Below, in pieces: positions 1-5,084 of a DNA stretch of 6,019 nt (position 1 is its first letter; the number at the start of each line of letters is the position of its first letter). Origin of the DNA: Kiritimatiellia bacterium. GTDB lineage: Bacteria; Verrucomicrobiota; Kiritimatiellia; RFP12; UBA1067. The translations under genes were made by a program, and so were the position numbers. The notes below the pieces were generated by a model. That model was not told the origin of the DNA, did no database searches, and saw nothing but the letters and a program-made list of their open reading frames with translations. Where the stretch lies: assembly GCA_017411125.1 (NCBI GenBank), contig JAFPNP010000229.1, forward strand, positions 1 through 6,019, read 5' to 3'.

Positions 1-120
1 GACCAAAGAGACAAAAGGGACGAAAGTGACGAAAAAGGCGAAAGAGGCGAAAGTGATTGGAGGCGCGGAGGCTAAAGTGACTGGCAGTCGCTTTGGTCGC
101 TTAAGTCGCTTTTGTCTCTT
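1..120. repeat. Nonamer array with inverted arm (copy 1)
   Basis: From base 1 to about 54 there are six tandem 9-nt units of the pattern GACNNAAGN (for example GACCAAAGA, GACAAAAGG, GACGAAAGT), the last two drifted to GGCGAAAGN. After a degenerate middle (55-69) comes one more unit (70-78) and then the complementary arm, 86-120, in units such as AGTCGCTTT and GGTCGCTTA. Bases 6-17 pair perfectly with 109-120 (12 bp), and further blocks pair imperfectly inward, so the RNA could form a long imperfect hairpin. The array ends directly at the Shine-Dalgarno sequence of the next gene. It begins at the window edge and may extend upstream. There is no T-run after the stem, so it does not look like an intrinsic terminator. 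No promoter could be recognised in this stretch. Confidence 0.85.
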
Positions 121-126
121 GGAGGG
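121..126 (+). promoter_or_regulatory. Ribosome binding site for the four-helix-bundle gene
   Basis: GGAGGG lies just after the end of the inverted repeat arm. It leaves only 2 nt before the ATG at 129 but 8 nt before the in-frame ATG at 135. The second ATG therefore has better spacing and may be the true start, which would shorten the protein by two residues. Confidence 0.6.
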
Positions 127-128
127 CG

Positions 129-824
129 ATGCCAATGGCTGAGATACCGAAAATCGTGCTGCCTCACGGCGGCTACCGCAATCTCGTGGCCTATAAGAAG
201 AGCGAAATCGTGTATCAGGGCACGGCGCTCTTCTGCCGCCGCTTTCTGCCGCCGAAGGGCGACCGTACCGTCGACCAGATGACCCAGGCCGCCCGCAGCT
301 GCAAGCAGAACATAGCCGAAGGCTCGGCCGCAAGCGGCACGTCGAAGGAAACCGAACTCAAGCTCACCAACGTCGCGCGGGCGACGCTCGACGAACTACT
401 GGAAGATTACCTTGATTGGCTGAAGGCGCATGGCGAAAGCGAATGGACCGCCCGCGACGAGCGCAAGATCAAGGCCCGCGACCTCGGCAAGGAGCGCGAC
501 GACTGGGAGTTTTGGCAGCCGCTCCTTGAATCGCGTCCGGCGGAGGTCGTCGCCAACTTGATGATCGTGATCATCTACCAGACGCGCTACCTCCTTGATC
601 GCATGATCGCCTTTCAGGAAGCGGATTTCACGAAACACGGCGGCGTGCGCGAGCGGATGCACGCCGCCCGCACGGCAGCTCGCGGCGATGAATGGGATAA
701 GGCGATCTACTCGCGGCTCGACGGCGCCGCGAACGCCGCAGAACTCGCCGAAAGGCTGGCCGAGGTCAAGCGCCAGGCCGAAAAGGCCGCCTGGGGCATT
801 AGGAAGCGGAGGGGTTGGCAATGA
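129..824 (+). CDS. Four-helix-bundle protein with C-terminal 'suffix' domain (S23/IVP-like)
   Basis: This 231-residue protein has no signal peptide and is probably cytoplasmic. Residues about 10-100 match the four-helix-bundle superfamily that includes the 23S rRNA intervening-sequence proteins. The clearest signature is QAARSCKQNIAEGSAASGTS (about residues 53-72), followed by a conserved KETELKLTNVARATLDELLEDYL helix region. Residues about 135-185 (EVVANLMIVIIYQTRYLLDR, then a FTKHGG...ERM stretch) fit the extra C-terminal 'four helix bundle suffix' module known from PVC and Bacteroidetes genomes. The tail is rich in Ala, Glu, Arg and Lys and ends in basic residues. Family function is unknown; related bundles are encoded in rRNA intervening sequences, and Avd of diversity-generating retroelements has the same fold. 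The start could be ATG 129 or ATG 135. The stop overlaps the next start (ATGA). It is flanked on both sides by nonamer arrays. No reverse transcriptase or transposase is visible nearby. Confidence 0.88.
   Translation: MPMAEIPKIVLPHGGYRNLVAYKKSEIVYQGTALFCRRFLPPKGDRTVDQMTQAARSCKQNIAEGSAASGTSKETELKLTNVARATLDELLEDYLDWLKAHGESEWTARDERKIKARDLGKERDDWEFWQPLLESRPAEVVANLMIVIIYQTRYLLDRMIAFQEADFTKHGGVRERMHAARTAARGDEWDKAIYSRLDGAANAAELAERLAEVKRQAEKAAWGIRKRRGWQ
808..814 (+). promoter_or_regulatory. Ribosome binding site that favours ATG 821
   Basis: GGAGGGG lies inside the end of the four-helix-bundle gene, 6 nt before ATG 821. This favours ATG 821 over the in-frame TTG at 815, which would almost touch the Shine-Dalgarno. 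Because the upstream stop (822-824) overlaps the ATG, translation of the two genes is probably coupled. Confidence 0.7.
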
Positions 825-3808
825 GAATTAGAAGGGCGGAAGAAGTGACGGAAGCGACTAAAGCGACTAAAGCGACGGAAGCGACCAAAGCGACTAAAGG
901 GACTAAAGCGACGGAAGCGACCAAAGCGACTGCTAGGGGCTTTCGTAGGAGTCGCTTGGGTCTTTTAGGTCTCTTTGGTCTCTTGATTCCCATGGGGCTT
1001 TTCGCCGATATCGTGCATGTTTACGAGCAGTCTCTTGCTGGCGGCGTAGCCAGCCAGATGAGCGACCGCACGCTCGAAACCGGCGGCACCTACTCCACGG
1101 CAAGCGCCCCCGCGAAGAGCGGCTACATCTTCACCCACTGGTCGATTTCGGCTGCACAACCAATCGATAACCGCGACCACTTGGGCCGGGCGAAAGAAGT
1201 TGCATCATTCACGCTCTACGAGAAAACCACGCTCACTCCCAACTATCTGGCGGAAGGCGAGGATTCCGATAACGACGGCGTCGCCGATGGCTGGGAAATC
1301 TATTGGTATGGCGACCTTTCAAAGAGCGCTTCGAGCGATACCGACGGCGACGGCTTCACCTTCGCCGAAGAACTGGCGGCGGGCACCGACCCGCTGATGC
1401 TCGACGAATCGCTTCCCGGCGGCATTGTCTGGCAGGATGGCGCACTCGTGCAGTACAACCCCGACAACCTTCAGGCGTATGTTGTGCGCTCGGAGCCGGA
1501 AGGCGCGCTCTTTACAACGCGAAGCGACTACCTGAAGCCCGGCACGGCGATTCCGATTCCTTCAGTAAGCGGCGACTTTGCATACTGGACGATCGACGGC
1601 GTGCGGCAGGCCGATAGGCACGGAAGGGCGCTTGACACGCTTTCGGTGGCGATGCCGAACACGGCAATCGAGATCGTTGCCGTCTCCGAGAGCGACGCGG
1701 CGAAGCGCAATTCGCTCTACTGGTATGGCACCGCTTCCGTTGCGCAGGACAGCGACACCGACAACGACGGCTTCACCTTTGCCGAGGAACTGGCGGCGGG
1801 TACCGACCCGCTGATGCCCGACGAATCGCTTCCCGGCGGCATCGTCTGGCAGGATGGCGCGCTCGTGCAATACAATCCCGACAACCTTTATCCGTACGTT
1901 GTGCGCTCGGAGCCCGAAGGTGCGCTCTTTGCGACGCGAAGCGACTACCTGAAGCCCGGCACGGCGATTCCGATTCCTTCAGTAAGCGGCAACTTTGCCT
2001 ACTGGACGATTGACGGCGTGCGGCAGGCCGATAGGCACGGAAGGGCGCTAGACACGCTTTCGGTGACGATGCCGAACACGGCAATCGAGATCGTTGCCGT
2101 CTCCGAGAGCGACGCGGCGAAGCGCAATTCGCTCTACTGGTACGGCTCCGCTTCCGTTGCGCAGGACAGCGACACCGACAACGACGGCTTTACCTTTGCC
2201 GAGGAACTGGCGGCGGGCACCGATCCGCTAATGCCAGACGAATCGCTTCCCGGCGGCATCGTCTGGCAGGATGGCGCGCTTTTGGAAATGAACCTCCAGC
2301 CCTACGAGCAGGTGCAGGGCGCGGTCGTGGGCGGGGCGTATGCGCAGGTGTTTACTTCGTCCGTGGTGGGGAATGCCGCGACGAGCGCAACCTTCGGCAA
2401 CGGCGGCGCGGTGTGGCCGGTGGTGGCCGATGTGAACGGCGACGGGCTGTGGGATTTGGTGGTGTGCTGGGAAGGTGGTGGAGAGAAAGGGACTCAAGGG
2501 ACGCAAGGGGCTGCACCGCTTACACAGTCGCTGGCCATTTTCATCAATGTGGGCACCAAGGGCAACCCCGAATTTGAGGTTGATGCGAGCGGTGCGCTCG
2601 GCGAGCGTGCCCTATCGTGGATTAGCATGAACTCGCCCGAGAAGCTTGCCGGGCTTTCGCTTGATGTGCCTGCGCCGGGTGATGCGCTTTCGGCCACCAC
2701 CAACGGCACCGCGCTCCTGGTGAGCGATAGCGAGGGCCGCATTTGGTACTACAATGGTACGCAAGCGACAGAAGCGACTGAAGGGACTTCACCAACTTCC
2801 CAGTCGCTTGAGTCTCTTGAGTCGCTTTCGTCACTTTCCTTCACCCTCCAGCACAAGGTGTGGGGCGGAAGCCACGCGGGCTTTGCGCAGGGTCTGCGCC
2901 TGGCTGCGGTGGATTGGGACGACGACGGCGACCTCGACTGCCTTGCCGGAACCGCCGACGGCAAGCTGATGCTGCTGCGCGACCCCAAGGTGGGGCGTCC
3001 CATGAACCTCAAGGCGTTCGCGGGCGTGGATAGCGTGCTGCTCACGTGGGATCCGAATGCGCAGAGCCGGATCAGGGGGTATCGCGTGTACCGCGACGAA
3101 AGCCGCATTGCCCAGCCGCAGCTGCCGACGCATCGCGATTTCCCGCCGACGGGCGACGAACATGCCTACAAGGTTTCTTCGGTTTCGCGCTTCTACACGG
3201 CGGGCAGCTCCACGCCGGTGGAGACCGAATCGCCCGCGACAGAGGCCGTTGTTGCCAAGATCGGCGGCGTTAAGTTCTTCTGGAACGACGCGGTTGCGAA
3301 GGTTGGCGAGAAAGTCGAAGTGATGCTCTCGATAGAGAACTCGATGAACTACAACGTCGCCGGCAAGACGCAGGTCGTCGTGTACGATCCGGCGTACCTG
3401 ACGCCGGTCGGGATCGAAAAGTCGGGGTTGAGCGAAAACATCACATACACGGAGACCATCGCCAACGGCCAATGGACGATCCGTCTTACGGGCGGCACGC
3501 TTGCGGCGGGATCCGGCAAGTTCGTGACATTCGTTTTCGACACGCTCAAACCCGGCACGACGACCGTCGGCGGGGCGACGGTGACGATTGCGGCGGCCTC
3601 GGAGGTCGTCTCCTACCGGCTGGGCGACGTGGACGGCGACGGAGACGTGGACAAGGACGACCTCAAGCTGTTGGCGAGGCTGAAGAACGGCAACGGGCAG
3701 CATCCGACTGCCAGCCAGCTCAAGGCGGGCGACTTCAACGGAAACGGCAGGCTCGACAACGCCGACTACCAGGCGGTGAAGGCTTTGCTGAAAGGAAGGG
3801 GGCTGTGA
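821..3808 (+). CDS. Large secreted repeat protein with FG-GAP-like, Fn3-like, cohesin-like and dockerin modules
   Basis: The product is 995 residues from ATG 821. Residues 10-37 are a Thr/Lys/Ala/Glu-rich stretch encoded by the nonamer array. A basic patch (GFRRSR, 40-45) and a hydrophobic core (46-61, Gly/Leu/Phe-rich) then form a signal peptide with likely cleavage after Ala62. Next come a DSDNDGVADGWE thrombospondin-type-3-like calcium loop and the 139-residue tandem repeats (161-299, 300-438, partial 439-487), each with its own DTDxDG loop. FG-GAP/VCBS-like calcium motifs follow at 537-548 (DVNGDGLWDLVV) and 698-706 (DWDDDGDLD). An Fn3-like segment lies at about 727-815 and a cohesin-like beta domain at about 817-929. 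A type I-like dockerin lies at about 933-990: loop one D936, D938, D940, D947; loop two D971, N973, N975, D982. It is probably extracellular, structural or adhesive, with no catalytic domain recognised. The dockerin could bind a cohesin such as that of the next gene. Its last base overlaps the next start codon. An alternative start is TTG 956, preceded by AGGAG at 947-951. Confidence 0.9.
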   Translation: MRIRRAEEVTEATKATKATEATKATKGTKATEATKATARGFRRSRLGLLGLFGLLIPMGLFADIVHVYEQSLAGGVASQMSDRTLETGGTYSTASAPAKSGYIFTHWSISAAQPIDNRDHLGRAKEVASFTLYEKTTLTPNYLAEGEDSDNDGVADGWEIYWYGDLSKSASSDTDGDGFTFAEELAAGTDPLMLDESLPGGIVWQDGALVQYNPDNLQAYVVRSEPEGALFTTRSDYLKPGTAIPIPSVSGDFAYWTIDGVRQADRHGRALDTLSVAMPNTAIEIVAVSESDAAKRNSLYWYGTASVAQDSDTDNDGFTFAEELAAGTDPLMPDESLPGGIVWQDGALVQYNPDNLYPYVVRSEPEGALFATRSDYLKPGTAIPIPSVSGNFAYWTIDGVRQADRHGRALDTLSVTMPNTAIEIVAVSESDAAKRNSLYWYGSASVAQDSDTDNDGFTFAEELAAGTDPLMPDESLPGGIVWQDGALLEMNLQPYEQVQGAVVGGAYAQVFTSSVVGNAATSATFGNGGAVWPVVADVNGDGLWDLVVCWEGGGEKGTQGTQGAAPLTQSLAIFINVGTKGNPEFEVDASGALGERALSWISMNSPEKLAGLSLDVPAPGDALSATTNGTALLVSDSEGRIWYYNGTQATEATEGTSPTSQSLESLESLSSLSFTLQHKVWGGSHAGFAQGLRLAAVDWDDDGDLDCLAGTADGKLMLLRDPKVGRPMNLKAFAGVDSVLLTWDPNAQSRIRGYRVYRDESRIAQPQLPTHRDFPPTGDEHAYKVSSVSRFYTAGSSTPVETESPATEAVVAKIGGVKFFWNDAVAKVGEKVEVMLSIENSMNYNVAGKTQVVVYDPAYLTPVGIEKSGLSENITYTETIANGQWTIRLTGGTLAAGSGKFVTFVFDTLKPGTTTVGGATVTIAAASEVVSYRLGDVDGDGDVDKDDLKLLARLKNGNGQHPTASQLKAGDFNGNGRLDNADYQAVKALLKGRGL
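847..985. repeat. Nonamer array with inverted arm (copy 2), in the signal-peptide region
   Basis: Nine full tandem 9-nt units run from 847 to 927 with a partial tenth to 930. Only four variants occur: GACTAAAGC, GACGGAAGC, GACCAAAGC and one GACTAAAGG. A three-unit block is repeated (865-891 and 901-927), which points to expansion by unit duplication. A 19-nt spacer (931-949) separates this from the inverted arm, 950-985, with four units: AGTCGCTTG, GGTCTTTTA, GGTCTCTTT, GGTCTCTTG. The whole array is read in frame inside the 821-3808 gene: the forward arm gives Ala-Thr-Lys/Glu triplets and the inverted arm gives Gly-Leu-Leu/Phe triplets. Bases 969-980 are also an exact inverted copy of bases 1-12. 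Confidence 0.9.
1301..1717 (+). repeat. 417-bp coding tandem repeat, unit 1
   Basis: This is the first of two complete 417-bp (139-residue) units, beginning at the YWYG motif (residues 161-299). It holds a DTDGDGF calcium-type loop, an LPGGIVWQDGALVQYNPDN stretch and a YWTIDGVRQADRHGRALD segment that resembles bacterial InlB-like/B-repeat surface modules. The first 45 or so bases differ most from unit 2; from about 1345 onward the two align without gaps with roughly twenty substitutions, and the last 60-odd bases are identical. Confidence 0.9.
1718..2134 (+). repeat. 417-bp coding tandem repeat, unit 2
   Basis: This second complete unit (residues 300-438) has exactly the same length as unit 1 with no indels. 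Differences from unit 1 are a mix of silent and coding changes, clustered at the YNPDNL/QAY versus YPY position. The near identity at DNA level implies recent duplication or gene conversion. Confidence 0.9.
2135..2280 (+). repeat. 417-bp coding tandem repeat, truncated unit 3
   Basis: The first 146 bases of the unit occur a third time (residues 439-487), differing from unit 2 at about seven positions. Similarity stops abruptly after the GIVWQDGAL motif, where the sequence changes to EMNLQPYEQ and leads into the propeller-like region. The truncated copy marks the 3' boundary of the duplication tract. Confidence 0.88.
2482..2533. repeat. Short, degenerate nonamer inverted repeat (copy 3), in frame
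   Basis: Three forward units (AGAGAAAGG, GACTCAAGG, GACGCAAGG; 2482-2508) are followed by a spacer and a single inverted unit (AGTCGCTGG, 2525-2533... centred in CACAGTCGCTGGCC). It is read as GTQGTQGAAPLTQSLA within the 821-3808 gene, between a strand ending DLVVCWEGG and one beginning IFINVG. It matches the plan of the longer copy at 2758-2838 but is less regular. Confidence 0.6.
2758..2838. repeat. Nonamer inverted repeat (copy 4), in frame
   Basis: Forward units TACGCAAGC, GACAGAAGC and GACTGAAGG (2758-2784) are followed by a short spacer and four inverted units AGTCGCTTG, AGTCTCTTG, AGTCGCTTT and CGTCACTTT (2802-2837). Bases 2765-2788 can pair with 2811-2834 with 19 of 24 positions complementary. 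It is translated in frame as GTQATEATEGTSPTS followed by QSLESLESLSSLSF. It sits between a strand ending RIWYYN and one beginning TLQHKVWGG, a likely loop of a propeller-like blade. Confidence 0.85.
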
Positions 3809-5067
3809 TGAAAAGGTTTGCGCTTCTGTCTCTTTTTGTCGCGCCGGCGGCGTTGGCCTATCAGGTGTCCGTGGGCACGTATGTGGCGAACGCCGGCAAG
3901 ACCGTGACCGTTCCGATTGCGCTTGATTCCGCGGCGGGGCTGTCCTACGCGAGCGCCACGATTGCCTACGATCCGCAGGTGCTGGTCGTCACCAAGGTCG
4001 AAGCCGGATCGCTTCGCTCGCTGATGGCGGAGGATTTCACGGCGGCCGATACAAACGGCATGTTGACGGTCGCGATCTTTGGTTCGACGGACGCGAACGT
4101 CGCAAACGGCTCCGGGTCGATCGCCAACGTCACGTTCGCGGTGCGCGAGGGGACGGCGGGGCTTTACTCCGACCTGGCCGTGAGCGGCATCGAACTCGGC
4201 GAACGGACGGGCGTGAAGGACGTGACCGTGGGCAATCCGGTCACGACCGTGAACGGAATGGTTCGCGTGATGGGCGAGTCCGCCGAAGTGGCGCGGCTGG
4301 AGAATGCGGAAGTCGTCGTGGCCGATACGGCGCTGGGCGCGTTGTCGCTGAGTGCGGGGGATGCGATTCAGGCGAGCGACGCACAGACTGCGATCCGGGT
4401 GTCCGGCGCGGTGACGGCGGCTGGAGCAATCGCCGTCAAGGCGCCGGCAAATGGATGGGCGGGCGGTACCTATGCGTTGCTTTCCACGACGACGTCGGGA
4501 CTGGCGTTTTGTCTGGAAGGGATGGACGGCGCGACGTTTTCCGCCGAAACGGCAGATGGCGTGACCACTTACTATGCGACGGTGTCGGTTTCCGGCGAAA
4601 TCCCCGTGACGTGCGCGACGGAGGCTCTCTCCGCCGGGGCGAAAAACCAGATCAGGACGCTTCTGTCCGACCAACTGGCCGGCGTGGCCGAGATCGCCGT
4701 GTCGGGCCCGCAGGGGAATGTCGGCGTGATTGCGGACATGGGCATAGCGCCGTCCTGCACGCGCGACGGGGCGAAGCTGCTGGCGGTTTACGCAATGCCG
4801 GAGTTGCGCATCACGCGGTTCGACCCCAAGACGGGGGCGGTCGGGTTCAAGGTGAAGCCGGGAGCGGGCAACCATATCGTATCGGAGATCGCCACGGGAT
4901 ACATCCACGTGTACGGTACGGGCGACCTGAAGGAGAAGATGCAGCGCATCACCAAGGTCGGCTTCGACCTTTCGCCGTACCTAAAGGCAGATACCAAGGG
5001 CGAGGGCGTGATCAACGTCACGCTTGGTTCCCACACTTTTCTGAGAATCGGCATTGGAAAAGAATAG
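3808..5067 (+). CDS. Secreted cohesin-domain protein
   Basis: The product is 419 residues from ATG 3808. The start is supported by the TGATG overlap with the upstream stop, by GGAAGGGGG at 3794-3802, and by a clear signal peptide (MKRFALLSLFVAPAALA) with cleavage after Ala17. Residues 18 to about 155 form a cohesin-like beta domain: YQVSVGTYVANAGKTVTVPI, then the typical ATIAYDPQVLVVTKVEAG, and a late GSIANVTFAV strand before VNGMVRV. Cohesins bind dockerins, and the previous gene ends in a dockerin, so the two products may bind each other outside the cell; this is inferred from adjacency only. Residues about 156-331 are a beta-rich stretch I do not recognise. Residues about 332-419 (from ELRITRF to the C-terminus, with GYIHVYGTGDLKEKM) look like a separate compact domain, also unrecognised. 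No dockerin, sortase motif or C-terminal membrane anchor is visible. In-frame codons upstream to 3472 lie inside the dockerin gene and are not part of it. Confidence 0.88.
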   Translation: MKRFALLSLFVAPAALAYQVSVGTYVANAGKTVTVPIALDSAAGLSYASATIAYDPQVLVVTKVEAGSLRSLMAEDFTAADTNGMLTVAIFGSTDANVANGSGSIANVTFAVREGTAGLYSDLAVSGIELGERTGVKDVTVGNPVTTVNGMVRVMGESAEVARLENAEVVVADTALGALSLSAGDAIQASDAQTAIRVSGAVTAAGAIAVKAPANGWAGGTYALLSTTTSGLAFCLEGMDGATFSAETADGVTTYYATVSVSGEIPVTCATEALSAGAKNQIRTLLSDQLAGVAEIAVSGPQGNVGVIADMGIAPSCTRDGAKLLAVYAMPELRITRFDPKTGAVGFKVKPGAGNHIVSEIATGYIHVYGTGDLKEKMQRITKVGFDLSPYLKADTKGEGVINVTLGSHTFLRIGIGKE

Positions 5068-5070
5068 GCA

Positions 5071-5076
5071 AGGAGA
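5071..5076 (+). promoter_or_regulatory. Ribosome binding site for the GH28-like gene
   Basis: AGGAGA lies in the 17-bp gap after the cohesin gene, 8 nt before ATG 5085. It fixes the start of the last gene and supports co-transcription with the genes before it, as there is no room for a terminator. Confidence 0.7.
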
Positions 5077-5084
5077 AAGCAACG

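Noticed and set aside
1..120. Intrinsic transcription terminator
   Set aside because: The stem is long and imperfect with no T-run after it; it runs straight into a ribosome binding site.
815..820. TTG 815 as start of the 995-residue protein
   Set aside because: It directly abuts the GGAGGGG at 808-814, whereas ATG 821 has normal spacing and an ATGA overlap.
847..930. CRISPR array
   Set aside because: Units are 9 nt and contiguous with no unique spacers.
129..2280. Diversity-generating retroelement (Avd-like bundle gene plus variable repeats)
   Set aside because: No reverse transcriptase is present, and the differences between 417-bp units are not concentrated at adenines in one short template/variable pair. 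The bundle protein has the suffix domain rather than a small Avd.
2831..3703. Long minus-strand open frame (290 residues)
   Set aside because: It lies opposite a well-supported gene with recognisable Fn3-like, cohesin-like and dockerin modules, is Arg/His-rich, and shows no domain; it is a shadow of high-GC codon use.
3472..3807. Upstream extension of the cohesin-protein frame
   Set aside because: It overlaps the dockerin in another frame, has shadow-like Arg/Gly/Gln composition, and the signal peptide begins at ATG 3808.
3766..4908. Long minus-strand open frame (380 residues)
   Set aside because: It is antisense to the cohesin gene, has an Arg/His-rich low-complexity product and no recognisable motif.
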